Assembly (NCBI RefSeq): GCF_030643805.1
Contig: NZ_CP094656.1
Span: 3,286,001-3,350,000, forward strand
Length of the DNA: 64,000 bases
Source of the DNA: Alkalihalobacillus sp. AL-G
GTDB lineage: Bacteria > Bacillota > Bacilli > Bacillales > Fictibacillaceae
Reading direction: 5' to 3'
Shown here piece by piece: positions 28,064 through 37,104 of the stretch (positions are counted from its first letter, which is position 1; every line of letters starts with the position of its first letter). Below the pieces are notes generated by a model that saw nothing but the letters and a program-made list of their open reading frames with translations, was not told the origin of the DNA and did no database searches. The translations under genes were made by a program, and so were the position numbers.

Positions 28064-29056
28064 ATGACCGAGCAACATGATGTCTACGACGTGACGATCA
28101 TCGGCGGTGGCCCGACTGGGTTGTTCACCGCATTTTATGGAGGAATGAGGCAGCTTAAAGTAAAAATCATCGAAAGTATGCCTCAGCTGGGAGGCCAATT
28201 AGCGGCACTATATCCTGAAAAATACATATATGATGTAGCAGGATTTCCAAAGGTACTCGCACAGGATCTCGTAAACAATTTAAAGGAACAGGCTTTTCAG
28301 TTCCATCCTTCTGTTGCCTTGGAGCAATCCGTTCAAAAGGTGGAAAAACAAGAGGATAACGTTTTTAAATTGACGACGGACAAGGAAGTCCACTATTCAA
28401 AGGCAGTTATTATTACTGCTGGCGTAGGAGCCTTTCAACCTCGTCGGTTAGAGCACGACAATGCGAAAGGCTTTGAAGGAAACAACCTTCACTATTTTGT
28501 AAACGACATCAATGCATTTGCTGGTCAAAACGTAGTTGTATGTGGCGGAGGAGATTCTGCCATTGACTGGGCAAATATGCTAGAACCCCTTGCAAAAGAA
28601 GTAACATTAACACACCGCAGAGAAAAGTTTCGTGCACACGAGCACAGTGTTGAACAATTGATGAGTTCAAAAGTCAACATCAAGACTCCTTATCAGATTA
28701 AAGAATTGATTGGCGATGGCGATCGTGTCAAGCAGGTTGTTTTAAAAGAGGCAAAAGGTGACGAAGAAGAAGTCATCGAATGCGATTCTTTAATCGTCAA
28801 CTATGGATTCATTTCATCACTCGGTCCAATTAAGGAATGGGGCTTAGACATCCAAAAGAACTCGATCGTAGTAAACTCTCGTATGGAAACAAACATACCA
28901 GGTATCTATGCAGCTGGAGACGTTTGTACATATGAAGGAAAAGTAAAGTTGATTGCGACTGGTTTCGGTGAAGCACCGACAGCAATCAATAACGCAAAAT
29001 CCTACATCGATCCGAACGCAAAAGTACAACCAATGCATAGTACAAGCTTGTTTTAA
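28064..29056 (+). CDS. yumC: Ferredoxin/flavodoxin-NADP+ reductase (YumC)
   Basis: The 330-residue homodimeric FAD enzyme resembles thioredoxin reductase but lacks its CxxC redox pair: FAD motif GGGPTG near residue 14, NADP motif [12 protein letters not shown], and [16 protein letters not shown] for the second FAD site. It transfers electrons between NADPH and ferredoxin or flavodoxins, supplying reductive pathways. Length and motifs match B. subtilis YumC. GGGGGTG precedes ATG 28064. It is followed by a terminator. Confidence 0.95.
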   Translation: MTEQHDVYDVTIIGGGPTGLFTAFYGGMRQLKVKIIESMPQLGGQLAALYPEKYIYDVAGFPKVLAQDLVNNLKEQAFQFHPSVALEQSVQKVEKQEDNVFKLTTDKEVHYSKAVIITAGVGAFQPRRLEHDNAKGFEGNNLHYFVNDINAFAGQNVVVCGGGDSAIDWANMLEPLAKEVTLTHRREKFRAHEHSVEQLMSSKVNIKTPYQIKELIGDGDRVKQVVLKEAKGDEEEVIECDSLIVNYGFISSLGPIKEWGLDIQKNSIVVNSRMETNIPGIYAAGDVCTYEGKVKLIATGFGEAPTAINNAKSYIDPNAKVQPMHSTSLF

Positions 29057-29061
29057 TCGGA

Positions 29062-29098
29062 AAAGGGACTGATCCACAGGTAATTGGGTCAGTCCTTT
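29062..29098 (+). terminator. Terminator of yumC
   Basis: AAGGGACTGA/TCAGTCCTTT hairpin with a short T-rich tail, directly after yumC. Confidence 0.85.
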
Positions 29099-29105
29099 AT
29101 TATCA

Positions 29106-29225
29106 TCACATATTGTAATAAAGCAAGAAAATTAATAATCCTATAATCGGAATCCCCAGAACTAATCCGTACGTAAAGTAATTGATATTGGACAGCTTGC
29201 GGTCACGTGCCGTTCTATCATCCAT
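29106..29225 (-). CDS. Small single-TM protein
   Basis: The 39-residue frame has a charged start (MDDRTARDRK) and one membrane segment (GLVLGIPIIGLLIFLLYY). AAAGGAG lies 16 bases before the ATG, longer than usual; an in-frame TTG is too close to it. It is convergent with yumC. Not recognised; the pattern is that of a genuine small membrane protein. Confidence 0.5.
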   Translation of the reverse strand: MDDRTARDRKLSNINYFTYGLVLGIPIIGLLIFLLYYNM

Positions 29226-29382
29226 GTTAACGGTCAACTCCTTTCAACAATTAGTATGACCGAATCCATGGATTTTTTATTACTCTAATTAAAGCTAATT
29301 CATAGTTCATCTACTTTAAACCTCTAATTAATTTCCACAATTTTCAATAACATTTTACTTATTTTCACGTTGTTTGATCAAT

Positions 29383-29427
29383 AAAAACCGGCTTCCTTTA
29401 CGTTAGAATAACGCTTGGAAAACCGGT
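29383..29427 (-). terminator. Terminator of yutM
   Basis: On the minus strand ACCGGTTTTCC pairs with GGAAGCCGGT and is followed by a T run, about 25 bases after the yutM stop. Confidence 0.85.
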
Positions 29428-29453
29428 ATATTTCAATATTTATTTGGTCTTGC

Positions 29454-29807
29454 CTAGCATTCCTCTGGTGTACCTGTGTTTGTGGCCGTTTTGAACGAAG
29501 AGCCGCAACCACATGAAGCAATTGCATTCGGATTATCGATCGTGAAGCCACCGCCCATCATGTTTTGCTTATAATCAATGATCACACCTTCAAGGATTTT
29601 CTTGCTTTCCGGGTCGACAATGACTCCAATTCCATGCTGTTCAAACTTTGTATCGCTTTCCTTTACCTCTGAGTCAAAGCCCATCCCATATGAAAGGCCG
29701 CTACAGCCTCCACCTTGAACTCCGACACGAAGAAAGAGGTTTTCGTCTTCTTCAGCAGCCATCATTTGCTTTATTTGATCTACGGCAGATTCTGTGATGG
29801 TAATCAC
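29454..29807 (-). CDS. yutM: A-type iron-sulfur carrier (YutM, HesB/IscA family)
   Basis: The 117-residue protein has the three conserved cysteines of A-type carriers: C in GGGCSGLSY and CGCG near the end. It accepts Fe-S clusters from the SUF scaffold and passes them to client enzymes (LipA in this window is a typical client). The GTG start at 29807 is chosen because AAAGGAG is eight bases upstream; the ATG at 29825 overlaps the site. It lies downstream of dapF, in the B. subtilis order. Confidence 0.93.
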   Translation of the reverse strand: MITITESAVDQIKQMMAAEEDENLFLRVGVQGGGCSGLSYGMGFDSEVKESDTKFEQHGIGVIVDPESKKILEGVIIDYKQNMMGGGFTIDNPNAIASCGCGSSFKTATNTGTPEEC

Positions 29808-29884
29808 TTGAATCACTCCTTTCATACTCTTATCCCTAGTATACAGGGGAGCTAAGTGAAGCTCAACCGTCGTCGACTTTACCT

Positions 29885-30064
29885 TTAGACGTTTTGTTTT
29901 AATCGTAAAAGGTCATTGTGCTTTCTGTCAATTTCCTGGCTATAGTACAACACTTTTGGGTGATTCAACCCTAGAACGCTTGCGGTACGAATCATCTCTT
30001 TACGCAAACATTCGATATGTTCATTATAATTTTTGAACAGTTCCCGATTAGATGTTGTTAACAT
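29885..30064 (-). CDS. Spo0E-family small phosphatase
   Basis: The 59-residue two-helix protein carries SQEIDRKHN, the Spo0E/YisI/YnzD motif (S-Q-E-hydrophobic-D) whose aspartate is essential for dephosphorylating Spo0A~P. An AGGAGTG site precedes ATG 30064. It would delay sporulation entry. It is not one of the genes I recall at this place in B. subtilis, so it may be a lineage-specific extra copy. The family call rests on the motif and size. Confidence 0.85.
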   Translation of the reverse strand: MLTTSNRELFKNYNEHIECLRKEMIRTASVLGLNHPKVLYYSQEIDRKHNDLLRLKQNV

Positions 30065-30158
30065 TCGTCACCACTCCTGGGGGCATTTACACATTAGCTT
30101 TGTTCGTACTTAGACTTTTGGTATTCACATGTCGAGTTAGCCTTTCGAAATTCATCTA

Positions 30159-31034
30159 CTACTTATTATAATAGTAGGTTCCTTCACAAATGGTGACAGC
30201 AGGACCAGCCATTAACACCTCTCCCTGTGCCGTCCATGTAACGAACAAATCACCGCCGGATAAGTGTACGGTTACCTCCTGATCGCGAGTTGTTTTTCCA
30301 TTTAATACAGCTGCCACAACCGCAGCACAAGCTCCTGTACCACAAGCTTGTGTTATCCCGGATCCACGTTCCCAGACTCGAAAATGCAATTCTTTATTGT
30401 TAATTACTTCGACGAATTCAACATTTACCCCTTCTGGAAATACATGGTGTTTTTCTAGGAAAGGCCCGAATGTTCGAACTGGTGCTTTATCAATATCTTT
30501 AATAAAAAAGACTGCATGTGGGTTTCCCATCGATACCCCTGTCATTTTCCATTCATGGTCCTTCATTTCAGGAAAAACAACTTCAAGCGTTTCGTTGATT
30601 ATTTGGTCATCCGGGCTGCCCGCCATTGGTAAATCGGAGCGCTTCAATCGAGGTTCACCCATATTAATGGTGACCATCACCTCATCGGTTTTAGAAGGAT
30701 GTACAGTCGCGTGAACATTGCCACCTAGCGTTTCGATCGTAAATGTATCTTTATCCACGATCGCATGTTCGAAAACATATTTTGCGACACACCTTAATCC
30801 ATTCCCGCAATTTCTCGCTTCTGAACCATCGTTATTGAAAATCCGCATCTTCACATCTGCTTTTTCTGAAGGGCAAATAAGGATGAGCCCATCGGAACCA
30901 ATTCCAGTGTTAGGGTTGGATACATCGATTGCAATTGAGGAAAGAAGGTTTTCAGATAAGCGTTCATGAAAAAGGTCTACGTAAATGTAATTGTTCCCGA
31001 GTCCATGCATTTTGGTAAACTTGAATTGATTCAC
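30159..31034 (-). CDS. dapF: Diaminopimelate epimerase
   Basis: The 291-residue enzyme converts LL- to meso-diaminopimelate for peptidoglycan and lysine. The two catalytic cysteines are in NCGNGLRC and [17 protein letters not shown] is the usual N-terminus. GTG 31034 is chosen with AAGGAGG at nine bases; longer in-frame extensions have no site. It corresponds to yutL of B. subtilis. It lies 14 bases after the small zinc protein gene in the same direction, so they probably form one transcript. Confidence 0.95.
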   Translation of the reverse strand: MNQFKFTKMHGLGNNYIYVDLFHERLSENLLSSIAIDVSNPNTGIGSDGLILICPSEKADVKMRIFNNDGSEARNCGNGLRCVAKYVFEHAIVDKDTFTIETLGGNVHATVHPSKTDEVMVTINMGEPRLKRSDLPMAGSPDDQIINETLEVVFPEMKDHEWKMTGVSMGNPHAVFFIKDIDKAPVRTFGPFLEKHHVFPEGVNVEFVEVINNKELHFRVWERGSGITQACGTGACAAVVAAVLNGKTTRDQEVTVHLSGGDLFVTWTAQGEVLMAGPAVTICEGTYYYNK

Positions 31035-31048
31035 CGCCTCATCCCTCC

Positions 31049-31279
31049 TTACCGTAATTGTTCCGTCGTCCAAAAATAATCTTCGTCCGCCCTCAAAATC
31101 GTCATTTTCGAATGACAGCAAGGCATGATCAAATGAGTTTTGATCCCTTCCTTTGCTTGATCAAGATCTTCTTCTTTTAATGAGGTTAGTATATTCTCCG
31201 TTTTGCAATACGGACATTGCTGGATGTAAATGTCCTTCATCATCTTTTCATAGGGCCATGTAGTCCGGAATGAAGACAT
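31049..31279 (-). CDS. Hypothetical zinc-ribbon-like small protein
   Basis: The 76-residue protein has CPYC near residue 22 and a second PCCHS pair near residue 54, suggesting a zinc-ribbon-like fold. AGGGG precedes ATG 31279. It lies directly upstream of dapF in the same direction. The family was not recognised; related short proteins are conserved hypothetical in Bacillaceae as far as I recall. Confidence 0.65.
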   Translation of the reverse strand: MSSFRTTWPYEKMMKDIYIQQCPYCKTENILTSLKEEDLDQAKEGIKTHLIMPCCHSKMTILRADEDYFWTTEQLR

Positions 31280-31392
31280 GTTTTCCCCTCCCGCCCTTTT
31301 CTACTATATTTTCTTAGTATAATCAGCTTTTTATCATCTGACAATGAAGACACCCCAAACTGTGACAAAAAATTCACCGTAACGTCTTTGTA

Positions 31393-31431
31393 AAAATGAA
31401 AGAGATGACCCCGAATAGAAAGAGTCATCTC
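31393..31431 (-). terminator. Terminator of yutK
   Basis: On the minus strand GAGATGAC/GTCATCTC hairpin followed by a TTTCATTTTT tail, about 25 bases past yutK. Confidence 0.8.
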
Positions 31432-31456
31432 CATATTGGATTTTGATTGTCATTTT

Positions 31457-32674
31457 TTAGATAAGCATTCCGGCGATTGCGGCACTTAACAAGTTTGCAA
31501 GTGACCCTGCAATAATCGCTTTTAATCCAAGACGTGCGATATCCTGGCGTCGGTTTGGAGCGATTCCACCAAGTCCGCCAAGTAAGATCGCTAATGAAGA
31601 AAGGTTTGCAAACCCGCATAGCGCAAAGCTGACTACAGCGACTGTCTTCTCCTTCAGCTCAGGAATTTCAGGTCCGAATGCAGAAAACGCAACGAATTCG
31701 TTCAGTACGAGCTTTTGACCGATAAAATTCCCTGCACGAACCGCTTCGTCCCATGGAACACCGATGATAAACGCGATTGGCGCAAAAACATATCCAAGGA
31801 TTAGTTCAAGAGATAATCCTTCTATACCGAACCAACTACCGACCCATCCAAACAATCCATTAAGCAAGGCGATTAAGGCTATAAACGCAAGTAGCATTGC
31901 CCCAACGTTGAGTGCAAGCTTCAGCCCATCCGAAGCACCACGTGCGGCTGCATCAATCACGTTAACCGCTTCTGTATCTCTTTCCATTTTGATTTTACCA
32001 GCTGTTTCAGATTCTTCGGTTTCCGGGATAATGATTTTTGCCATAATAAGTCCGGAAGGTGCGGCCATAAAGCTTGCTGCTAAAAGATATTCAAGTGGAA
32101 CACCGAGTAAGCTGTAGCCGATTAACACTGAACCAGCAACGGAAGCCAGTCCTCCAACCATAACTGCAAAAAGTTCAGAGTTAGTCATTTTCGCAAGGTA
32201 TGGACGGATGACTAGCGGTGCCTCTGTTTGTCCGACGAAAATGTTGGCAGTTGCAGAAAGTGATTCCGCTTTACTGGTGCGGAGCAGTTTCGAAATTGCT
32301 CCACCGATAATTCGGATGATCCACTGCATAATCCCTAAATAATAAAGAACCGCGATTAATGAGGAGAAGAAGATAATGATCGTCAATACTTGAAAGGCAA
32401 AGATAAAGCCCAAGCCACTCTCTTCAGCAACCAGTCCTCCGAACAAGAACTTGATTCCCTCATTAGCAAAGTTAACAATGTTTTGTACACGAGCGGAAAG
32501 CCATTCTATTCCAGCTTGTCCGGCTTCCCACTTTAAAACGATAAAGGCAAAGCCAATTTGAATCGCCAGTCCACCAAAAACCGTTCGTGGACTAATCCCT
32601 TTTTTATTGTTTGAAATTAGAAATGCAATAAGTAAGATTGTTAAAATTCCTGCGGTACCCCACAAAATTTGCAT
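31457..32674 (-). CDS. yutK: Concentrative nucleoside transporter (YutK, NupC family)
   Basis: The 405-residue membrane protein shows CNT-family segments: [20 protein letters not shown] and [11 protein letters not shown] plus [18 protein letters not shown]. It is a sodium- or proton-coupled nucleoside importer. GGGGAGTG precedes ATG 32674. About 40 bases upstream lies a catabolite-responsive element-like sequence, fitting CcpA control of nucleoside use. The yutK-dapF-yutM order matches B. subtilis. Confidence 0.93.
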   Translation of the reverse strand: MQILWGTAGILTILLIAFLISNNKKGISPRTVFGGLAIQIGFAFIVLKWEAGQAGIEWLSARVQNIVNFANEGIKFLFGGLVAEESGLGFIFAFQVLTIIIFFSSLIAVLYYLGIMQWIIRIIGGAISKLLRTSKAESLSATANIFVGQTEAPLVIRPYLAKMTNSELFAVMVGGLASVAGSVLIGYSLLGVPLEYLLAASFMAAPSGLIMAKIIIPETEESETAGKIKMERDTEAVNVIDAAARGASDGLKLALNVGAMLLAFIALIALLNGLFGWVGSWFGIEGLSLELILGYVFAPIAFIIGVPWDEAVRAGNFIGQKLVLNEFVAFSAFGPEIPELKEKTVAVVSFALCGFANLSSLAILLGGLGGIAPNRRQDIARLGLKAIIAGSLANLLSAAIAGMLI

Positions 32675-32714
32675 ACGTGTTCACTCCCCAGATGTGTTTA
32701 TGATTTTGTGTAAA

Positions 32715-32728
32715 ACGAAAACGCTTTC
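32715..32728 (-). promoter_or_regulatory. Candidate catabolite-responsive element (cre)
   Basis: On the minus strand AGAAAGCGTTTTCG differs from the cre pattern TGAAAGCGTTTTCA only at the two ends. It lies 40 bases before the yutK start, where CcpA binding would block transcription. Confidence 0.5.
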
Positions 32729-33130
32729 TTTATGGATCGATGTACGTTGTCAGACATCTAACGTTAAACCATTACTTAATGTAACAGAAATCGATAAAAA
32801 CTCAAGAGATATTTCTTACATTACTTCTCCAATATTTACTATACATTTTCCGGTAAGAGCATTTTTATATGTAGGGTACCCTTTCACAGCCGAATAGTAT
32901 CCCTTAATTTTAAAATGAAGCAACATGTAGGAATCTGATTGAAGATTTTCTCTCGTTCAAGACTAGTTAAAATGCATTTGGATAATAAAATGAACGATTA
33001 CGAGGAATAAATCGAAGGATAAAGTACGTTTTTTGTGTAAAAATTCGTAAATCAGTCAGGAAAATCAATTTACGCGTGAGCTGATATGCCATTTTGGAAA
33101 TTTATAAGCATTAACCTCCGGGACAAACGT

Positions 33131-33177
33131 TTATTCGGACACGGAATCCGATAATTCGGCTACGCATAGTAAAAAAG
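33131..33177. repeat. Dispersed 21-bp repeat, copy 2
   Basis: Two units begin at 33131 and 33152 (21-bp period) with TTCGG cores; the end is ACGCATAGTAAAAAAG, the same 16 bases as at 20433-20448. Confidence 0.75.
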
Positions 33178-33215
33178 CCCTGAGTTCAGCACTACAACTA
33201 CTCGCCGACATATGC

Positions 33216-33261
33216 AAAAGACTCATCAAGGGGCTACTCCTAGTCCCTTGATGAGTCTTTT
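33216..33261. terminator. Terminator of yuzB
   Basis: A 17-bp perfect stem starting AAAAGACTCATCAAGGG with a 12-nt loop; T runs on both strands make it a bidirectional terminator. Confidence 0.9.
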
Positions 33262-33273
33262 AAGCTTGCTCTA

Positions 33274-33510
33274 TTAAAACATCGGATTTTCTTCTAGATA
33301 TTGATATATATTATCGACAAGTTCTTCTGGTGTTTCTGCGGGTACGTAATCACCATTTACAAGTGCATAGGGTGATTGAAAGCATTGACCACAGTTTCCC
33401 AGACATCCATATTCGATTACATCCAAGTTCGGGTCCTTTTCAAGTACTTCCCTTGCCCGTTGAGATCCGTTTGCCAAATTACTGACACAAAATTCGATGA
33501 TCGGTCTCAT
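33274..33510 (-). CDS. yuzB: YuzB family protein (DUF1450)
   Basis: The 78-residue protein has four cysteines (C9 region FCVSN, then CLGNCGQC), a possible metal or cluster site. The family function is unknown. Length equals that of B. subtilis YuzB. ATG 33510 has AAGGTGG at eight bases; ATG 33531 upstream has no site. It is divergent from the TetR-NDH gene, as yuzB is next to yutJ in B. subtilis. Confidence 0.9.
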   Translation of the reverse strand: MRPIIEFCVSNLANGSQRAREVLEKDPNLDVIEYGCLGNCGQCFQSPYALVNGDYVPAETPEELVDNIYQYLEENPMF

Positions 33511-33600
33511 ATTCAACCACCTTCTTTCCATCCTATCCTACCGCCACACTACATTCCTAGTCAACTTCTTGAACCGACAGTGTCATTTTTTCACGGATTG

Positions 33601-33646
33601 TTGTAGATTTGTCACAATTTCGATATACTAAAAATGACCACGGTCA
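33601..33646 (+). promoter_or_regulatory. Promoter and candidate TetR operator of the fusion gene
   Basis: A -35-like TTGTAG at 33601 and -10-like TATACT at 33624 are 17 bases apart. The inverted repeat TGACC-AC-GGTCA at 33635-33646 sits on the predicted transcription start, where binding by the encoded TetR domain would give autorepression. Confidence 0.5.
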
Positions 33647-33664
33647 CCAAAGGAGATACTACCT

Positions 33665-35305
33665 GTGAACCGCGACCAAAAACGAACGATTACCGAAGAA
33701 CGAATTGTTAAAGCCTCATTAGAATTATTTTATGAAAAAGGATATGCACAAACGAGTGTGAAAGAGATCACCGAAAAAGCTCGTATCGCAAAAGGGACGT
33801 TCTTTAATTATTTCCCTACTAAAGAAGCTCTCATGCAACATATTGCAAAAGAGCGATTAGAAAGCCTTTTCATTTTGATAAATAAAGGGTACATTTTATC
33901 ACAACCGATGAAAAAACAAATAGAAGGTATTGTAAGACATTTATTGGCCTACTATGACCTCGATGCCGAATTCACTAGGGACCTGTGGGCGACCATTTTC
34001 AAATATGAAAGTCCATTGACAATGTGTTGGATTGAGATTTTAAAACGCGCAATACTAAGAGGAGAACTTCAAAAAAAAATGGATGTAAAGCGCTGTGCAA
34101 ATGTTTGCAACAGCCATTTCCACTATGTGTTGTCTTCCTCACAAGAAAGCGAATCGAAAGACATGCTCGTTGATCGTTTCATGACATTGTTGGATTTTAG
34201 TATACAAGGAATTCAGGAAAAAAGGGGAAATGACAGAATGAAAAAACTCGTCATCTTAGGTGCTGGTTATGGTGGAATGAAGATTGTAAGCGGATTGCTC
34301 GAATCTTCTGATCTCCCAGAAGATATTCAAATCACACTGGTCGATCGACTTCCGTACCACTGTTTAAAAACTGAATACTACGCTCTTGCAGCCGGAACAA
34401 TTTCTGATCAGCATATCCGGGTCAGCTTTCCCGAAGATTCGAGGGTCATAGTTAAATATGGTGAAGTGTCGAATATCGATTTAGCTGGAAAAACGATTCA
34501 CTTTGATAACAAAGATGCTATCGATTATGACGACCTGATCATTGGGCTTGGGTGTGAAGACAAATATCACGATGTTCCTGGTGCACCCGAGAATACATTA
34601 AGCATCCAAACGATCGATAGGTCCCGCGAAACGTATCAGGTACTTAATAACCTGCCTCCACAGGGGGTTGTCGGTGTCGTCGGCGGAGGATTAAGCGGTG
34701 TTGAATTGGCAAGTGAATTGCGCGAAAGCCGTCCTGACTTAACGATTAAGCTTTTCGACCGCGGGGAAACGATCCTGTCTGCCTTCCCGAAACGATTAAG
34801 CAATTATGTACAAAACTGGTTTATCGAACATGGTGTTGAGGTTGTCAACCATTCCAACATTACGAAAGTTGAACCAAACACCCTTCACAATCATGATGAG
34901 GCGGTTACATGTGATGCCATCGTTTGGACAGCTGGAATTCAACCGAATCGACTCGTACGCGAGATGGATGTCGAAAAGGATGAATCTGGCCGGATCGTCC
35001 TTTCACCACACCATCATTTGCCGAACGACAAGCACGTTTTTGTAGTTGGTGATTGCGCAAGCCTGCCACATGCTCCAAGTGCCCAATTAGCAGAAGGCCA
35101 AGGGGACCAAATCGTCGAGGTTTTGTTAAAGTTATGGAAAAATGAACCACTTAGTAAGCTACCGAAAATCAAGCTTAAAGGTGTGCTCGGTTCACTCGGG
35201 AAAAAACACGGCTTCGGTTTGATGGGTAACACCGCCCTTACTGGAAGGGTTCCCCGCTTGCTGAAATCCGGAATCCTTTGGATGTACAAGCATCATACTT
35301 CTTAA
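33665..35305 (+). CDS. yutJ: TetR-family regulator fused to NDH-2-like oxidoreductase (YutJ)
   Basis: One uninterrupted 546-codon frame starts at GTG 33665, ten bases after AAAGGAG. Residues 1-191 are a TetR-family repressor: helix-turn-helix at about 13-60 (SVKEITEKARIAKGTFFNYF), then an all-helical ligand domain. Residues 192-546 are a full-length NDH-2-type flavoprotein with FAD motif GAGYGG at 199-204, NAD motif GGGLSGVE and VGDCAS; 355 residues equals the length I recall for B. subtilis YutJ. ATG 34238 begins the NDH part and has AAGGGG about ten bases upstream, so an internal start may also give free YutJ. It is divergent from yuzB. No stop or frameshift is visible at the junction. The fusion could sense redox or flavin state. 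Confidence 0.85.
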   Translation: MNRDQKRTITEERIVKASLELFYEKGYAQTSVKEITEKARIAKGTFFNYFPTKEALMQHIAKERLESLFILINKGYILSQPMKKQIEGIVRHLLAYYDLDAEFTRDLWATIFKYESPLTMCWIEILKRAILRGELQKKMDVKRCANVCNSHFHYVLSSSQESESKDMLVDRFMTLLDFSIQGIQEKRGNDRMKKLVILGAGYGGMKIVSGLLESSDLPEDIQITLVDRLPYHCLKTEYYALAAGTISDQHIRVSFPEDSRVIVKYGEVSNIDLAGKTIHFDNKDAIDYDDLIIGLGCEDKYHDVPGAPENTLSIQTIDRSRETYQVLNNLPPQGVVGVVGGGLSGVELASELRESRPDLTIKLFDRGETILSAFPKRLSNYVQNWFIEHGVEVVNHSNITKVEPNTLHNHDEAVTCDAIVWTAGIQPNRLVREMDVEKDESGRIVLSPHHHLPNDKHVFVVGDCASLPHAPSAQLAEGQGDQIVEVLLKLWKNEPLSKLPKIKLKGVLGSLGKKHGFGLMGNTALTGRVPRLLKSGILWMYKHHTS

Positions 35306-35398
35306 AATGTGTGCGATTATATTAACCTTGGGGTGAAAAAGAGGATAGTTAAACGAATTGTCCACCTTTTTTCAGCTTTTATTGATAGCAATTTTTAA

Positions 35399-35413
35399 TG
35401 AAAATGATTATAA
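35399..35413 (+). promoter_or_regulatory. Candidate Fur/PerR box before yutI
   Basis: TGAAAATGATTATAA matches 13 of 15 positions of both the Fur 7-1-7 pattern (TGATAATNATTATCA) and the PerR pattern (TTATAATNATTATAA). It overlaps the likely -10 region 25-40 bases before the yutI start. Confidence 0.4.
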
Positions 35414-35439
35414 TAAAGAGTAAGAAAGGGGTAGATAGA

Positions 35440-35667
35440 ATGGAAATGCGTGGACAAGTGGAAGAGGTACTTGATAAATTACGTCCATTCCTGCTTCGTG
35501 ACGGTGGAGACGTTGAGCTCGTAGACATCGAAGACGGAATCGTGAAGGTTCGATTGATGGGGGCATGCGGTAGCTGCCCAAGTTCAACAATCACACTTAA
35601 AGCAGGCATTGAGCGTGCGTTACTAGAAGAAGTACCTGGAGTAAAGGAACTCGAACAAGTTTTTTAA
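35440..35667 (+). CDS. yutI: NifU-like Fe-S protein (YutI)
   Basis: The 75-residue protein is a stand-alone NifU C-terminal domain with the CxxC cluster ligand pair in GACGSCPSS. Such Nfu proteins carry or deliver iron-sulfur clusters. ATG 35440 has AAAGGGG at eight bases; the ATG at 35398 lies in the promoter region and is rejected. It follows the fusion gene by 134 bp, which holds a separate promoter and a possible Fur/PerR box. Terminator follows. Confidence 0.93.
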   Translation: MEMRGQVEEVLDKLRPFLLRDGGDVELVDIEDGIVKVRLMGACGSCPSSTITLKAGIERALLEEVPGVKELEQVF

Positions 35668-35717
35668 TCCTAAAGAAAACTCGGTTTTACCGATAAATTA
35701 TACCTTCTTCATGTGAT

Positions 35718-35749
35718 TAAAAGAGCGGAAAATGATCCGCTCTTTTTTC
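35718..35749. terminator. Terminator of yutI
   Basis: AAAAGAGCGGA/TCCGCTCTTTT hairpin with T runs both ways, between yutI and the convergent yutH. Confidence 0.9.
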
Positions 35750-35902
35750 TATCCTCTGTTTTTTATAAGTAAACGGAGCTTGAGTATCCTTACTTGATCG
35801 TTCGGATTGCCGATATGTATTTCAGGTGACTGACCCACTTTATTGAATCAGGCACCCTTGTTCCTTCACAATCTTCTTGGTTATCAGTAAACATCATTCT
35901 GA

Positions 35903-36922
35903 CTAGGCTTTCGTTAACCAGCCAACGGGTTCAATGTTCACATGTTCCATCGGTATTGCACTAATGTTAAAAAAGTTTTTCATAAACGACTCTTGATTTT
36001 CTTCCACGGATAATACGTAATTTAACCGGTTTGTCGAGTCTTTCCTAAGCTGCGATCGGTTGGATATGAAATACGATTCAACCGTATCCAGATAGGTAGA
36101 TGGGTAAAGTAAACGGCCATAGAGAAGACGCCATCCTCCTCTTGTAAGAGGCTTTTCTTTTGTATAATCACTCAAGAATGTGGAAATTTCCTCACCAGTT
36201 GCTTTTTGTGTAACCAAAAAGCGGATGTACTCAGCAACATCTCTGACAGGATGATCGATCACCCAGAATAACGGCATTTTACTATATAGATTGTCTTCCT
36301 TCTTAACCGGGATCCAGGTATTCGGATGAAATCGTTCATGGGTAATCGTATAGCTACCCTCTTCTTTACTTTTACGGTCCCACTCGTAATCAACAATGTA
36401 TTGGATTGCGTTCTCGGTTAAACCTTCGTAATATGGAAACGAGTCAACGAACAAATAATCAAACTCGTTGTTTACCCCAGCCCTTCTCGTTTCCTCATAA
36501 CGCTCCTTCAATTGATCTAAACGTGAAGACCAAAGCGGAACCCATTCGTTGTATCGCAAGCTTTCTTGATTTGAAATCGGGATTTGCTCACCAGCACGAT
36601 GAAATTCCCCTAACTGACTTCCAATTGTATTCCGCTCATTTTTTTCAAACCTCGGCAATTGGAACAATAAGACGTCGTTTCCTTCGACGCTGGATGTCCA
36701 TTTTCCTTTTTGATTGGGAATCCATTGCGGGATATCGTTTACTCCCCGTTCATTTAGATAGGTGATCATATATTGCATATCCTGTAGTGACTGCATGCTT
36801 CTATTTTGTAGCGGAACAACGATATAGTAATGACCATGTGCCCTGAATCCATCATAGTCCCCTATACGAAGGCGCTTATCTACATACAATTGATAATAGT
36901 GATAGATTTCACGCTCTAACAA
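35903..36922 (-). CDS. yutH: Spore coat-associated protein YutH
   Basis: The 339-residue protein equals the length I recall for YutH, a spore-coat protein of the CotS/YtaA kinase-like-fold family. The kinase-like fold is degenerate; WVIDHPVRDVAEYIRFLV and TRGGWRLLYGRLLYPSTY are characteristic segments. The start is TTG 36922 with GGGGAG nine bases upstream. It is expected to be made in the mother cell; no sigma factor site was defined. In B. subtilis hom-thrC-thrB lie nearby; they are absent here. Confidence 0.9.
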   Translation of the reverse strand: MLEREIYHYYQLYVDKRLRIGDYDGFRAHGHYYIVVPLQNRSMQSLQDMQYMITYLNERGVNDIPQWIPNQKGKWTSSVEGNDVLLFQLPRFEKNERNTIGSQLGEFHRAGEQIPISNQESLRYNEWVPLWSSRLDQLKERYEETRRAGVNNEFDYLFVDSFPYYEGLTENAIQYIVDYEWDRKSKEEGSYTITHERFHPNTWIPVKKEDNLYSKMPLFWVIDHPVRDVAEYIRFLVTQKATGEEISTFLSDYTKEKPLTRGGWRLLYGRLLYPSTYLDTVESYFISNRSQLRKDSTNRLNYVLSVEENQESFMKNFFNISAIPMEHVNIEPVGWLTKA

Positions 36923-37104
36923 TAGCGCTCACTCCCCTCCCTTTTATGAGTAGTTTATGACACAAACATTGGGAGTGTTTATCATTTATTCGCAAATTTG
37001 TTTTTTGTTCATAACATAACCTAAACGCCATATACTAAGGAAACCTGTCTAACGCAAAACCGTTTTGCAGGTGATCAACAAAAAAAGAGATGGGGGACCA
37101 TTCC

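Larger units (their letters stand above)
32675..33273. other. Intergenic stretch between yutK and yuzB
   Basis: It contains the cre-like site, one two-unit 21-bp repeat and the strong hairpin at 33216-33261. No gene is supported; the frame at 32607-32897 is not a convincing gene. Confidence 0.5.
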
